In this document: piece after piece, positions 7,106 through 14,514 of the stretch
How the letters are laid out: each line of letters starts with the position of its first letter
How positions within the stretch are numbered: the first letter of the stretch is position 1
NCBI GenBank assembly: GCA_030605745.1
Contig: JAUWHT010000015.1
Coordinates: 1-32,501 of the forward strand
DNA length: 32,501 nt
Origin: Pirellulales bacterium
GTDB lineage: Bacteria > Planctomycetota > Planctomycetia > Pirellulales > Thermoguttaceae
Reading direction: 5' to 3'
Translations under genes and position numbers: made by a program
The notes under the pieces: generated by a model
The model's input: only the letters and a program-made list of their open reading frames with translations
What the model was told of the DNA's origin: nothing
Databases searched by the model: none

Positions 7106-8059
7106 TCAAAACGATTCGATCTGCAAGGTATGCTCCTGCATAAATGCCTCGGCCTGTTCGTGGTTGAAGACACTCTCGGTAGCGCCTATCGCGCGGACGC
7201 AACTGGCCCCCAGGGCGCTACCCCAGCGGAGACAACCGGCCGGGTCCGCGCCGCTGAGCAGCCCCATGATGTAGCCCGCGTCGAACGCATCGCCGGAGCC
7301 GGTGCCGCCGACGAACCGGGTCGGATACACGCCCGCGCGGAGCCGCACTCGGTCGCCGATCAGTAGGCTTCCGCGGTCACCCTGGGTGATGACGACGGTT
7401 CGGGCGCCGGCCTGGCGGAACCTTTCCGCCTGGGCAATCGGATCGCCCAGCCCGGTCAATGCGGCCGCTTCGTCGTCGTTGGGCATGAAGACGTCGACCT
7501 GGGGCAACATCAGGGCCACGCGGTCGAAGCAACCTTCGCCGCTGATGCCCACCACGTCCAACACCGTGGCAGCGCCCGCCGCCCGGGCCTGGCAGAGCAG
7601 CGCAACCATCTCGTCGGTCTCCAGGGCGTCGAGCATCAAGTAGCCGCCGATGTAAATGACCTTGGCCTGCTCTGCCCACGCGGGCGGGATGTGGTCGACG
7701 GTGAACCGCGTATTGGCCCCGGCCGAAGCAATGAACCGCCGGTCCTGGCCCTTGACGTTGATGATCATTGTAGAGGCCGTGTGGATGCCGCTCGTGCGGT
7801 GGATGCCGCTGGTATCGACCCCGCCCTGGGCCAGTTCGTCGATGATGAATTGACCGTAAGTATCTTTCCCAACGCAGCCCGAAACCCCCACCTTGATTCC
7901 CAGCCGGGCGAGATCCAGCGCGGTGTTCGAGGCACATCCGCCCAGGCCCAATTGCATGTGTTCCGGGGCAACCAACTCGCCTTCCTCCGGCACGTGATCG
8001 ATCGGGGAACACGCATGGTCGGCGAATAGGATTCCCGTGCAAAGGCAGTCGATGTTCAC
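7106..8059 (-). CDS. PfkB-family carbohydrate kinase
   Basis: This is a 317-residue ribokinase-type sugar kinase. The N-terminal signature GLGGCASNTALDLARLG and the C-terminal signature GGTGSGDAFDAGYIMGL, with the catalytic Asp in GSGDAF, are both present. The substrate cannot be fixed; ribokinase-, fructokinase- and adenosine kinase-like members share these motifs. It starts with GTG at 8059, preceded by AGGAC. It lies between coaB and pfkA on the same strand. Adjacency to pfkA suggests sugar metabolism but is not proof of it. Confidence 0.9.
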   Translation of the reverse strand: MNIDCLCTGILFADHACSPIDHVPEEGELVAPEHMQLGLGGCASNTALDLARLGIKVGVSGCVGKDTYGQFIIDELAQGGVDTSGIHRTSGIHTASTMIINVKGQDRRFIASAGANTRFTVDHIPPAWAEQAKVIYIGGYLMLDALETDEMVALLCQARAAGAATVLDVVGISGEGCFDRVALMLPQVDVFMPNDDEAAALTGLGDPIAQAERFRQAGARTVVITQGDRGSLLIGDRVRLRAGVYPTRFVGGTGSGDAFDAGYIMGLLSGADPAGCLRWGSALGASCVRAIGATESVFNHEQAEAFMQEHTLQIESF

Positions 8060-8082
8060 GATTGGCGTCCTGTGTTGTGCGC

Positions 8083-8144
8083 GTCAAAGCCGGCAGGATG
8101 CCGGCGTTACGGGGTCAAAGCCGGCAGGATGCCGGCGTTACGGG
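8083..8144. repeat. Two perfect tandem copies of a 31-bp unit
   Basis: The unit starting 'gtcaaagccggcaggatgcc' is present at 8083-8113 and 8114-8144. Each copy has an inner hairpin (gccggc..gccggc). The coaB stop codon (8138-8140) lies inside the second copy. Confidence 0.9.
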
Positions 8145-8764
8145 ATTAGACGATCCTGAATTACGCGGAAAATGTCTGCGGCCACCTGTTGCTTGCTCCC
8201 GGCCAGCGCGGCCAGTACGTCGCCCTCCGCACTGATCAGTTCGACCTGGGTGTTGATCGCGTGTATGGCGCCCGGCCCGTTGACCACGATCAGGTCGCAG
8301 CTCTTGCGTTCCAGTTTCTGCAACGCGCGGATCCGCAGATCCTCGGTTTCCAGGGCGAAAGCCACCATCCACTGGGAATTCCTGACCGTCGCCAACTGGG
8401 CCACCACGTCGGGCGTTTCCACCAGGCGGACGTCCAGCGGCTCGCCCGTCTTGCGGATCTTCTGCGCGGCGACCACCACCGGCCGGTAGTCACACGGGGC
8501 AGCCACGCCAATCAGCCCGTCGCAATCCGGGAACACTTCCAGGCTCGCCTTCAACATATCCTCGGTCGAAACAACCGGGACCACCTGGGCGGCCGAAGGA
8601 TACTCGACGTCCACCGGCCCGCTGACAATCACCACCTCGTGCCCGGCGTCAACCGCGGCGGAGGCCATGGCCGCGCCCATCCGCCCGCTCGAGGCGTTCG
8701 TCAGATACCGCACCGGGTCCAGGTGCTGACGGGTCGGGCCGGATGTGATCAGGATGCGAGACAT
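8138..8764 (-). CDS. coaB: Phosphopantothenate-cysteine ligase (CoaB domain as a separate protein)
   Basis: This is a 208-residue protein equal to the C-terminal half of the usual bifunctional Dfp/CoaBC. It joins cysteine to 4'-phosphopantothenate in coenzyme A synthesis. It shows 'ILITSGPTRQHLDPVRYLTN' with ASSGRMG (the nucleotide loop), AAPCDYRP in place of the common AAVADYRP, KIRK, and FALETEDL with the C-terminal 'DLIVVN'. The flavin decarboxylase half is the next gene upstream, so the pathway function is split into two proteins. There is no ribosome site, because the G-rich simple repeat abuts the start codon. The stop codon is supplied by the 31-bp tandem repeat. Confidence 0.92.
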   Translation of the reverse strand: MSRILITSGPTRQHLDPVRYLTNASSGRMGAAMASAAVDAGHEVVIVSGPVDVEYPSAAQVVPVVSTEDMLKASLEVFPDCDGLIGVAAPCDYRPVVVAAQKIRKTGEPLDVRLVETPDVVAQLATVRNSQWMVAFALETEDLRIRALQKLERKSCDLIVVNGPGAIHAINTQVELISAEGDVLAALAGSKQQVAADIFRVIQDRLIP

Positions 8765-8801
8765 GGGCTAGGGATTAGGGGCTAGGGATTAGGGGCTAGG
8801 G
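8765..8801. repeat. G-rich simple repeat with quadruplex-forming pattern
   Basis: The units 'gggctagggattag' repeat about 2.5 times, giving at least four G runs with 3-4 base loops on the plus strand, the pattern of a potential G-quadruplex. It lies directly before the coaB start codon, so the coaB mRNA carries the C-rich strand. Confidence 0.85.
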
Positions 8802-8808
8802 ATACCGC

Positions 8809-9363
8809 CTACTGCCTATCGCCTACCGCTTTCAATTGCTCGGCGATCACCTCGAAGATTCTCTCCGGTGCAGCCATTCTCCCTGGTCCGCGGGTGCCGC
8901 AACTGAGGTAACCTTCCTCCGGTCCGATAAGCACTATGCCGTCGGCGCGGAGTTGCTCGACGTTCCGCTGGACTGCCGGCTTCTCCCACATCCGGCTGTT
9001 CATCGACGGGGCCATAACCACCGGACCGTCGAACGACAGCAACACGGTGCTCAGCAGGTCGTCAGCCAGTCCGCAGGCCGCCTTGGCTAGGAAGTTGGCC
9101 GTGGCCGGGGCCACGCAGAGCAAGTCGGCCGCCTCGGCCAGTTTGATGTGGGCATGGGCGCCGGGCCCGAACGTCCGGGTCCGCACCGGGCGACCGCTGA
9201 GCGCCTCGAAGGTCTTCGGCCCGACCAGCCGGGTGGCAGAGCGGGTCATCACCACCGAGACGCCGGCGCCCGCCTGCACCAGTCGGCTGACCAGCGCGGC
9301 GGTCTTGTACGCGGCAATCCCGCCGGTTACCCCGATCAGCAGTTCGTGGCCGTTGACAGTCAT
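8809..9363 (-). CDS. coaC: Phosphopantothenoylcysteine decarboxylase (CoaC flavoprotein)
   Basis: This 184-residue flavoprotein of the HFCD family decarboxylates phosphopantothenoylcysteine in coenzyme A synthesis. It shows 'LLIGVTGGIAAYKTAALV' at the N-terminus, the active His in HAHIKLAEAAD, 'LCVAPATANFLAKAACGLAD', and PSMNSRMW, matching the PxMNxxMW substrate-binding motif. The C-terminal 'LSCGTRGPGRM' carries the catalytic Cys. Its ATG overlaps the rpoZ stop (ATGA), so translation is probably coupled. Usually this is fused to CoaB; here the two are separate adjacent genes. Confidence 0.93.
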   Translation of the reverse strand: MTVNGHELLIGVTGGIAAYKTAALVSRLVQAGAGVSVVMTRSATRLVGPKTFEALSGRPVRTRTFGPGAHAHIKLAEAADLLCVAPATANFLAKAACGLADDLLSTVLLSFDGPVVMAPSMNSRMWEKPAVQRNVEQLRADGIVLIGPEEGYLSCGTRGPGRMAAPERIFEVIAEQLKAVGDRQ

Positions 9364-9620
9364 AGGTTGCGCAGGTCCAATTCAGGCGGACCGCCCTCCA
9401 GACCGTCGCCGACGGTTTGCACCTTCAATTCTGCGTCCAGGTAGATCTTGTCCAGCATGATCTCCCGGATCACGACCTCCATCTTGTCGTCGGTGTTCAG
9501 ATCGACCATCGGTCGGGCACCGGCGTTCAGGGCGACCATACGCTTTTGAATGAGTGTGGACAGCTTGAAGCGTCCGCCCACCTTCTTGACAATTTCCTCT
9601 TCCCGAAGCTCATCGAGCAT
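9360..9620 (-). CDS. rpoZ: RNA polymerase omega subunit
   Basis: This 86-residue protein starts MLDELREEEIVKKVGGRFKL, followed by 'STLIQKRMVALNAGARPMV', the omega core (R...KLS.L...R...L..GA.P.V). It assists assembly of the beta-prime subunit. Position supports the call: gmk-rpoZ-coaC(B) is a common bacterial order. It overlaps gmk by 11 bases and coaC by 4 bases, giving a tight operon. Confidence 0.9.
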   Translation of the reverse strand: MLDELREEEIVKKVGGRFKLSTLIQKRMVALNAGARPMVDLNTDDKMEVVIREIMLDKIYLDAELKVQTVGDGLEGGPPELDLRNL

Positions 9621-10206
9621 CTCGGTCGGCCTCCGATTCTTGGGTCAGAATATCACAAATTTCCCGGACTGCCTGGTCGATGTCGTCGTTGATAACCTGG
9701 TAGCGATAGCGATCGGCCAGGGCCAGTTCCCGGTTGGCTTGTTGCAGTCTCCGCTGGATCGCTTCGTCGGTCTCAGTCCCGCGGTTGCGGAGCCGGCGCT
9801 GGAGTTCTTCGATCGAACTGGGTCGCACGAAGATCGAGACCGCATCGGCGTAGCGCTGCATTACGGCGAGCGCCCCCTGGACGTCGATCTCTAAGACTAC
9901 CCATTTTCCCGCTTCAAGACCAGTGGTAACCTCGCTTTGCAGCGTACCGTACCAGTAGCCCCGTCCGAACAGCTCGAAACATTCGAGGAAATCCCCCCTC
10001 TTGCGACGGGCGTCGAACTCCTCTTCCGTAAGGAAGTGGTAGTCAATCCCGTCCACCTCATCGGGCCGCGCAGCCCGGGTGGTGGCCGAGACGCTGGCGA
10101 CCAGCGGCAGGGCAGACTGCCGGAACACCCCCCGCATCACCGTCGTCTTGCCCGCCCCCGAAGGCCCGGAAACAATGACCAACTTCCCGCTGGAATCAAC
10201 CGGCAC
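9610..10206 (-). CDS. gmk: Guanylate kinase
   Basis: This 198-residue enzyme converts GMP to GDP with ATP. It shows the P-loop GPSGAGKTT, 'VSATTRAARPDEVDGIDYHF' (GMP-binding TTR.PR.GE.DG..Y.F-type region), 'GRGYWYGTLQSEV' and 'VVLEIDVQGA'. Length is typical. The start is GTG at 10206 with AGGGA 8-12 bases upstream; the ATG at 10213 is out of frame. It is the first gene of the gmk-rpoZ-coaC-coaB run. Confidence 0.95.
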   Translation of the reverse strand: MPVDSSGKLVIVSGPSGAGKTTVMRGVFRQSALPLVASVSATTRAARPDEVDGIDYHFLTEEEFDARRKRGDFLECFELFGRGYWYGTLQSEVTTGLEAGKWVVLEIDVQGALAVMQRYADAVSIFVRPSSIEELQRRLRNRGTETDEAIQRRLQQANRELALADRYRYQVINDDIDQAVREICDILTQESEADRDAR

Positions 10207-10224
10207 AAGTCATTCCCTGATTTC

Positions 10225-10413
10225 TAATTAACTCAAAGTGTAAACGGATATGGGACGTTTTGCTCGGAAAACACCGTAGGGACTAGGGATTCGGGGCTCG
10301 GGGCTCGGGGTTATTGAATGCAACCCTCCAGTCCCGAGCCCCGAGTCCCGAGCCCCTATTTTCCAAGCATATCACGTTTTCCCAAATGCTAGCGTTTACA
10401 GTTTGAGTAATTA
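10225..10413. repeat. Nested palindromic element between yicC and gmk
   Basis: The outer arms 'taattaactcaaagtgtaaa' (from 10225) and 'tttacagtttgagtaatta' (to 10413) are near reverse complements over about 22 bases. Inside them 'ggggctcggggctcgggg' (around 10293-10310) faces 'cccgagccccgagtcccgag' (around 10333-10352), also inverted. The whole is about 190 bp with MITE-like symmetry and contains no reading frame of note. Confidence 0.75.
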
Positions 10414-10418
10414 AGGGT

Positions 10419-11303
10419 TCACTCGATATTCTGGATCATCTCGCGAATTCGCTCCAGGGCCGCCTTAATTTCGATCACCTGCCGGGCGATTTCCACGTTG
10501 TTAGCCTTCGATCCGATGGTGTTGGTTTCCCGGAGCATCTCCTGAGCCAGGAACTCGAGCTTCCGGCCCGAACTCTCTGCCGAGCCCATCGTCGCGTTGA
10601 ACTGCTCCAGGTGACTCCGCAGGCGGACAACTTCCTCCGAAATGTCGCTGCGATCGGCGAACAGTGCGACCTCCTTGATCAGGTCGGCCGGATCCAGTGT
10701 GATTTTGTACTCGGCCAGTACCGTGTTCAGGCGTTCCGTAAGCCGGTCGCGGTAGGCATCGACCACCAGCGGCGCCCGCCGCTGGACCTGGTCCAGGCAG
10801 GCCACGGCGGTCCGGCAGTTGGCCTTCAGATCGGCAGCCATCGTGCGGCCCTCTTCGGCGCGCATCCGGGCGAGATCTGCCAGGGCCGCTTGCAGTGTCC
10901 GGTCAATCACGGGCCAATCGGCCGCCGCGTCGGCCGCGCCGCCGGAACCCTCATCGACCACGCCCGGCAGCGAGAGCATCGCTTCCAAGGACACATCCCC
11001 GGGCAACTCCCACTGCTGTTGGAGCAACCGTATCTGCCGTCGGTAGCGATCAAGCACGTCGGCATTGATCTTGAAGTCTTCCGCCGACCTGGCCCGATCG
11101 ACGTTGACGTTCACCTGGATCGTGCCGCGGCGAATGGTCTTTCGGACGACAGCATCGATCTGCGGTTCAAGCAGGGTGTAGCCCTCGCTGGTACGGACCG
11201 AGAGCTTGAAGAAACGGCTGTTGATGCTGCGCACTTCAACTGCAACGGCCAGCCCGTCCTGCTGGCAATGCGCCTCGCCAAAGCCGGTCATACTCAACAG
11301 CAA
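10419..11303 (-). CDS. YicC/YloC-family endoribonuclease
   Basis: This is a 294-residue protein. The N-terminal SMTGFGEA, 'VAVEVRSINSRFFKLSVRTS', 'TIQVNVNVDR', and the C-terminal 'SSGRKLEFLAQEMLRETNTI' followed by 'GSKANNVEIARQVIEIKAAL' and 'ERIREMIQNIE' are the YicC family pattern. Family members are RNases linked to stationary-phase growth and small-RNA turnover. I set the start at TTG 11303: it gives the family start MLLSMTGFG and lies 10 bases after GGGAGG, whereas the ATG at 11291 has no such site. Yic-type genes next to gmk are a common arrangement. Confidence 0.9.
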   Translation of the reverse strand: MLLSMTGFGEAHCQQDGLAVAVEVRSINSRFFKLSVRTSEGYTLLEPQIDAVVRKTIRRGTIQVNVNVDRARSAEDFKINADVLDRYRRQIRLLQQQWELPGDVSLEAMLSLPGVVDEGSGGAADAAADWPVIDRTLQAALADLARMRAEEGRTMAADLKANCRTAVACLDQVQRRAPLVVDAYRDRLTERLNTVLAEYKITLDPADLIKEVALFADRSDISEEVVRLRSHLEQFNATMGSAESSGRKLEFLAQEMLRETNTIGSKANNVEIARQVIEIKAALERIREMIQNIE

Positions 11304-11327
11304 TGCAGGGGTACCTCCCGTCAGGGG

Positions 11328-11367
11328 AATTGAAAATTGAAAATTGGTAATTGCAAATTGAAAATTG
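11328..11367. repeat. AT-rich simple repeat of 'attgaaa' words
   Basis: Words 'attgaaaatt' and 'attgcaaatt' repeat over 40 bases between yicC and hicB. Nothing else is visible here. Confidence 0.7.
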
Positions 11368-11377
11368 CCCGGATCAC

Positions 11378-11590
11378 TCACACGATTACCTCTACAAGCT
11401 CTTCGTCAATCGGTGGTGGAATAGGCTCGTTATGTGTCTTCAGACTTTCCAGATAGAGTTGAATAGCCTCTCGAATGTTTTTCAATGCCTCGATTCTAGT
11501 TCCCCCCTGCGAGATACATCCGGGCAAGGCAGGCACTTCTGCCACAAATACTCCATCCTCGTCTTGTTCAATCAGAACCCGGTATTTCAT
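11378..11590 (-). CDS. HicB-like antitoxin, orphan
   Basis: This 70-residue protein begins 'MKYRVLIEQDEDGVFVAEVP' followed by 'ALPGCISQGGTRIEALKNIR', the partial RNase H-like HicB fold (Y.v.ie.de.g.fva..P.lPGc.s.G.t..eA..n..eai). An excellent ribosome site (GAGGAGGT) precedes the ATG. HicB partners bind HicA mRNA-interferase toxins. No HicA-like dsRBD protein is found on either side (yicC and secG flank it), so it is an orphan. The C-terminal DNA-binding domain of longer HicB proteins is missing. Confidence 0.85.
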   Translation of the reverse strand: MKYRVLIEQDEDGVFVAEVPALPGCISQGGTRIEALKNIREAIQLYLESLKTHNEPIPPPIDEELVEVIV

Positions 11591-11636
11591 GTGTACCTCC
11601 TCAATCTGCGAGAATGCAACAAGACATCATGTCGCA

Positions 11637-12020
11637 TTACTGAGAACCGTTGTCCCGGCTCCCGCTCGCCGATTTTGCGGGTCCGGCGGGCACCGGCTGC
11701 GAGCCGCCGGAGTCCTTGTCAGTGGAAGCTGGCGCCGTTACCTCCTCCTTTGTCGGGGTGGCGCCTCCCATGTCGGACTCCAGGATGTCCGCGCTGGTGC
11801 CCAGTAGCCTCACGGTAATCATGCACAGGATGATCCAGAAGGCGGCCACGGCGATGGTAATCCTGGTGAACAGGTCTCCGGCCTTGGTTCCGAAGGCACT
11901 CTGGCCGCCCATTCCGCCGAAGGCCCCGGCCAGTCCGCCCCCCTTGCCACGCTGGACCAGCACCAGCAGGATCAGGAATAGTGCCGTGAAAAGCAGTAAG
12001 ATCATCAACAGGTATTGCAT
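11637..12020 (-). CDS. secG: Preprotein translocase subunit SecG
   Basis: This 127-residue membrane protein of the SecYEG channel has two hydrophobic helices (MQYLLMILLLFTALFLILLV and ITIAVAAFWIILCMITVRLL) around the cytosolic loop 'QRGKGGGLAGAFGGMGGQSA' with FGTKAGD, which is the SecG hallmark. A Ser/Gly/Lys-rich tail of about 45 residues extends past the family core. ATG 12020 is preceded by GGGAAG; the frame's TTG 12 bases upstream is unlikely. It is adjacent to tpiA, as in many bacteria. Confidence 0.93.
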   Translation of the reverse strand: MQYLLMILLLFTALFLILLVLVQRGKGGGLAGAFGGMGGQSAFGTKAGDLFTRITIAVAAFWIILCMITVRLLGTSADILESDMGGATPTKEEVTAPASTDKDSGGSQPVPAGPAKSASGSRDNGSQ

Positions 12021-12065
12021 GGTTCTTCCCAACGCGGCCTATGACCACAACCAAAGAGGCTAAAA

Positions 12066-12111
12066 GGGATTGGGGATTAGAGTCAAGTTCCAATCCCTAA
12101 TCCCCAATCCC
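12066..12111. repeat. Inverted 'gggattggggatta' repeat
   Basis: gggattggggatta (12066-12079) is the reverse complement of taatccccaatccc (12098-12111). It could fold in the tpiA-secG transcript but lacks a T run. It belongs to the same 'ggggattaggg' word family as the repeats before coaB and gmk. Confidence 0.8.
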
Positions 12112-12179
12112 TTATCCAGCAACAACTTTCGTATCAACAAACATGCGCGTACAGCGCGCAGATCTGACAATGTAATACT

Positions 12180-12938
12180 CTACAATCCCAGCCCGGCGAC
12201 AATGCCCATGAACGACTCGGCCTTCAAGCTGGCCCCGCCGACCAGGGCCCCGTCGATGTTGGGCTGGCCGAGCAGGTCGGCCGCGTTCTCCGGCTTGACA
12301 CTGCCCCCATATTGGATTCGGACAGACTGAGCAACCTCTTGATTATACCGATTCTCGATGATCTTGCGAAGACCGAGATGGACCTCCTCGGCTTGCTGTG
12401 GCGTGGCGACCTTTCCGGTGCCGATGGCCCAGACCGGCTCGTAAGCGATCACGATCCGAGCCATTTGCTCGGCGTGGACTCCCGCCAGCGAGCCGTTGAA
12501 TTGGCGGCGGATCACGTTCATGGTCCGGCCGGCCTCGCGTTCGGGCAGCAGCTCGCCGAGGCAGACGATCGGGGTCAGCCTCGCCTCTAGCGCTGCGAGG
12601 ACCTTTTTGTTGACATCTTCGTCCGTTTCGCCCAGTATGTGTCGCCGTTCGCTATGCCCGAGAATCACGTACCGGCAGCCGATATCACATAGCATCGCGG
12701 CGCTGATTTCGCCGGTAAAAGCGCCATTCGGCTGGTGGTACATGTTTTGGGCCCCCAGGGCAACCTTGGAGCCGGCAACCGCCGCAGCCACAACATCCAG
12801 ATAGACGCTTGGTGGGCAGACCGCCAGGTCAACGCCCTCGACGCCGGCCGCCTCTTTCGCCACTTCCTCGGCCAGTGCCACCGCCGAGGCCCGGTCCAGA
12901 TTCATCTTCCAGTTGCCGGCAATAAATGGACGCCGCAT
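12180..12938 (-). CDS. tpiA: Triosephosphate isomerase
   Basis: This 252-residue TIM-barrel enzyme interconverts dihydroxyacetone phosphate and glyceraldehyde 3-phosphate. The catalytic residues are visible: Lys in AGNWKMN (residue 11), His in VILGHSERR (about 95) and Glu in AYEPVWAIGTGK (about 166). The phosphate-binding 'QYGGSVKPENA' and 'DGALVGGASL' are intact. Length is standard. Another glycolytic gene (pfkA) lies on the same strand 6 kb away, not in the same operon. Confidence 0.97.
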   Translation of the reverse strand: MRRPFIAGNWKMNLDRASAVALAEEVAKEAAGVEGVDLAVCPPSVYLDVVAAAVAGSKVALGAQNMYHQPNGAFTGEISAAMLCDIGCRYVILGHSERRHILGETDEDVNKKVLAALEARLTPIVCLGELLPEREAGRTMNVIRRQFNGSLAGVHAEQMARIVIAYEPVWAIGTGKVATPQQAEEVHLGLRKIIENRYNQEVAQSVRIQYGGSVKPENAADLLGQPNIDGALVGGASLKAESFMGIVAGLGL

Positions 12939-12983
12939 TAGTCAGACTCCTATTACTACAACGCTAGGTTCAACTGATCTACC

Positions 12984-13067
12984 GTTTAGCCGCCGGGCTT
13001 GCCCGGCGCGTTGCTGGGTGTCAATACGCTCGGGCGCAAACGCGCCGGGCAAGCCCGGCGGCTAAAC
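12984..13067. repeat. 85-bp palindromic repeat (copy 2)
   Basis: The arms 'gtttagccgccgggcttgcc' and 'ggcaagcccggcggctaaac' are exact reverse complements around a 44-base centre. It fills most of the gap between tpiA and pheA. Confidence 0.92.
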
Positions 13068-13072
13068 GACTA

Positions 13073-14152
13073 TTATTGTTCGGCCTTGCTTACCGGGAAG
13101 GACCCCAGGATTTCCAGTCGCAGCGTCTTGCTCTCGAGCGCGGCCACCGCGTTCTGCACCCGCTCGTCGGTCTCGTGCCCTTCCAGTTCCACGAAGAACA
13201 GGTATGCCCGATCGGAACCCGGGACCGGGAACGACTCAATCCAAGTCAGATTCAACCGGTTGCATTTGAAGATCGCCAGGGCGTCAACCAGGGCGCCGAA
13301 ACGATGCTCGGTTTGGAAAAACATGGCCGTTCGGTCGTTGCTCGTCCGCTGGGGCGACTCGTTGCCGATGACGGCGAATCGTGTGGTGTTCGACGGATTA
13401 TCTTCGATCTTTTCGGCCAGGATGTCCAGGGCGTAGTGTACCCCCGCTTCCAGACTGGCAATGGCCGCCGCCCCCGGCTTTTCTTTGGCCAATTGGGCCG
13501 CGGTTGAAGTGCTGGTCACCTCGATGGTCCGTGCGGAAGGCAGGTGCTTGGCCAACCAGTTGCGACACTGCGACAGTGCCTGGGGCCGACTGTAGACCTC
13601 CTTGACTTCGGTTCGCGAGCATTTCCCCAACAGCGTGTGGTTGATCTCCATTTCGACTTCGCCGCAGATCCGCACCGGCAGCCGGGTGAACATGTCGAGC
13701 GTGTCGGCGATCCGCCCGTCCGTGGAGTTTTCCACCGGCACCAGGCCGAAGTCGCAGTGGCCCCGGTTGACCTCCTCGAACACCGCCGCGATGCTGCCGA
13801 CCGGCACCAGTTCGACGCTGTGTCCGAAATGGTGTATCGCCGCCAGGTGGCTGTAGCTGTACAAGGGGCCCAGAAAGGCGACCTTCAACTGGCGGACCAG
13901 CGACCGGCAGCCGCTCATAACTTCGCGGAATACGGCCCGAACGCTTTGCCTACCCAGCGGCCCCCGGCTAAGGCCGACCACCTGAGCCAACAGGTCCTCA
14001 TCGACCCCCAAGGCGGACGAAATCGAGCGCTTCGCACCGCGGCGCTTCGCCAGTTTCAGGATCAGTCTGGCCCGGTCCTGTAGCAGTTTCAACAGCTCTC
14101 GATCGAGCTGGGCGATTTTCGCTTGCGGTTCCGGTTTTTTCTTTCTGGCCAT
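13073..14152 (-). CDS. pheA: Bifunctional chorismate mutase / prephenate dehydratase
   Basis: This 359-residue P-protein makes phenylpyruvate from chorismate via prephenate. An N-terminal AroQ-type mutase helix bundle (about 1-85; 'IAQLDRELLKLLQDRARLIL') is followed by the dehydratase domain (about 90-270; 'VAFLGPLYSYSHLAAIHHFG', 'FGLVPVENSTDGRIADTLD' and the catalytic TRF in NTTRFAVIG). The ACT domain (about 280-355) reads GALVDALAIFKCNRLNLTWIE as one run and continues SFPVPGSDRAYLFFVELEGH; the usual ESRP phenylalanine-binding motif is ESFP here. There is no ribosome site: a good promoter ends only a few bases before the ATG, so the mRNA may be leaderless. Confidence 0.95.
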   Translation of the reverse strand: MARKKKPEPQAKIAQLDRELLKLLQDRARLILKLAKRRGAKRSISSALGVDEDLLAQVVGLSRGPLGRQSVRAVFREVMSGCRSLVRQLKVAFLGPLYSYSHLAAIHHFGHSVELVPVGSIAAVFEEVNRGHCDFGLVPVENSTDGRIADTLDMFTRLPVRICGEVEMEINHTLLGKCSRTEVKEVYSRPQALSQCRNWLAKHLPSARTIEVTSTSTAAQLAKEKPGAAAIASLEAGVHYALDILAEKIEDNPSNTTRFAVIGNESPQRTSNDRTAMFFQTEHRFGALVDALAIFKCNRLNLTWIESFPVPGSDRAYLFFVELEGHETDERVQNAVAALESKTLRLEILGSFPVSKAEQ

Positions 14153-14160
14153 GATCGGCT

Positions 14161-14190
14161 ATTATCGGGCAATCAATTCAACACTGTCAA
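14161..14190 (-). promoter_or_regulatory. Sigma70-like promoter of pheA
   Basis: On the minus strand TTGACA (14185-14190), an 18-base spacer and GATAAT (14161-14166). The predicted start of transcription, about 7 bases on, falls within about 1-3 bases of the pheA ATG at 14152. Confidence 0.65.
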
Positions 14191-14193
14191 TAC

Positions 14194-14246
14194 TGTCATT
14201 ATGGCAGGGTGCCGATCTGTCACATTTGCACCGTGTCAAAATGGCA
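14194..14246. promoter_or_regulatory. Cluster of TGTCA-N3-TGGCA sites
   Basis: TGTCAttaTGGCA (14194-14206), TGTCAcatTTGCA (14218-14230) and TGTCAaaaTGGCA (14234-14246) repeat an imperfect dyad three times within 53 bases. The first abuts the -35 box of pheA, and the cluster also lies about 270 bases upstream of dnaK. It looks like an operator. The regulator is unknown, and it is not the CIRCE element. Confidence 0.5.
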
Positions 14247-14382
14247 GACGGCCACTGGACAATCGAAGGCTTGCCCGAAAAAGTGGTCGGATGGATTACC
14301 CTAACTCGTTATATCGCAATGCCTTAGGGCAGTCTGCTCCCTTTGGCCACCGGACCGGCACACCCTTTGCTGCCCAGAGCCC

Positions 14383-14491
14383 ATAAAGCCGCGACCGGCG
14401 GTCGCGCATATAAAGCCGCGACCGGCGGTCGCGCATTATGGGACGGCAGACAAACCACCCAGATAATCGCGACCACCGGTCGCGGCTTTAT
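14383..14491. repeat. 'ataaagccgcgaccggcggt' repeats, two direct and one inverted
   Basis: Unit 'ataaagccgcgaccggcggt' plus cgcgc is at 14383-14407 and 14410-14434, and an inverted variant is at 14469-14491. A fourth copy is at 19258-19282 after clpB, so the family brackets the dnaK-clpB block. Each unit holds the hairpin GCGACCGGCGGTCGC. The last copy ends 23 bases before the dnaK ATG. The rest of 14247-14382 shows nothing recognisable. Confidence 0.85.
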
Positions 14492-14514
14492 GTTGAATAC
14501 GAAAGGAACATCTC

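Noticed and set aside
12066..12111. Rho-independent terminator between tpiA and secG
   Set aside because: An inverted repeat is present but no T run follows on either strand. It fits the dispersed simple-repeat family.
14160..14514. CIRCE (HrcA) operator before dnaK
   Set aside because: No TTAGCACTC-N9-GAGTGCTAA or close match is present.
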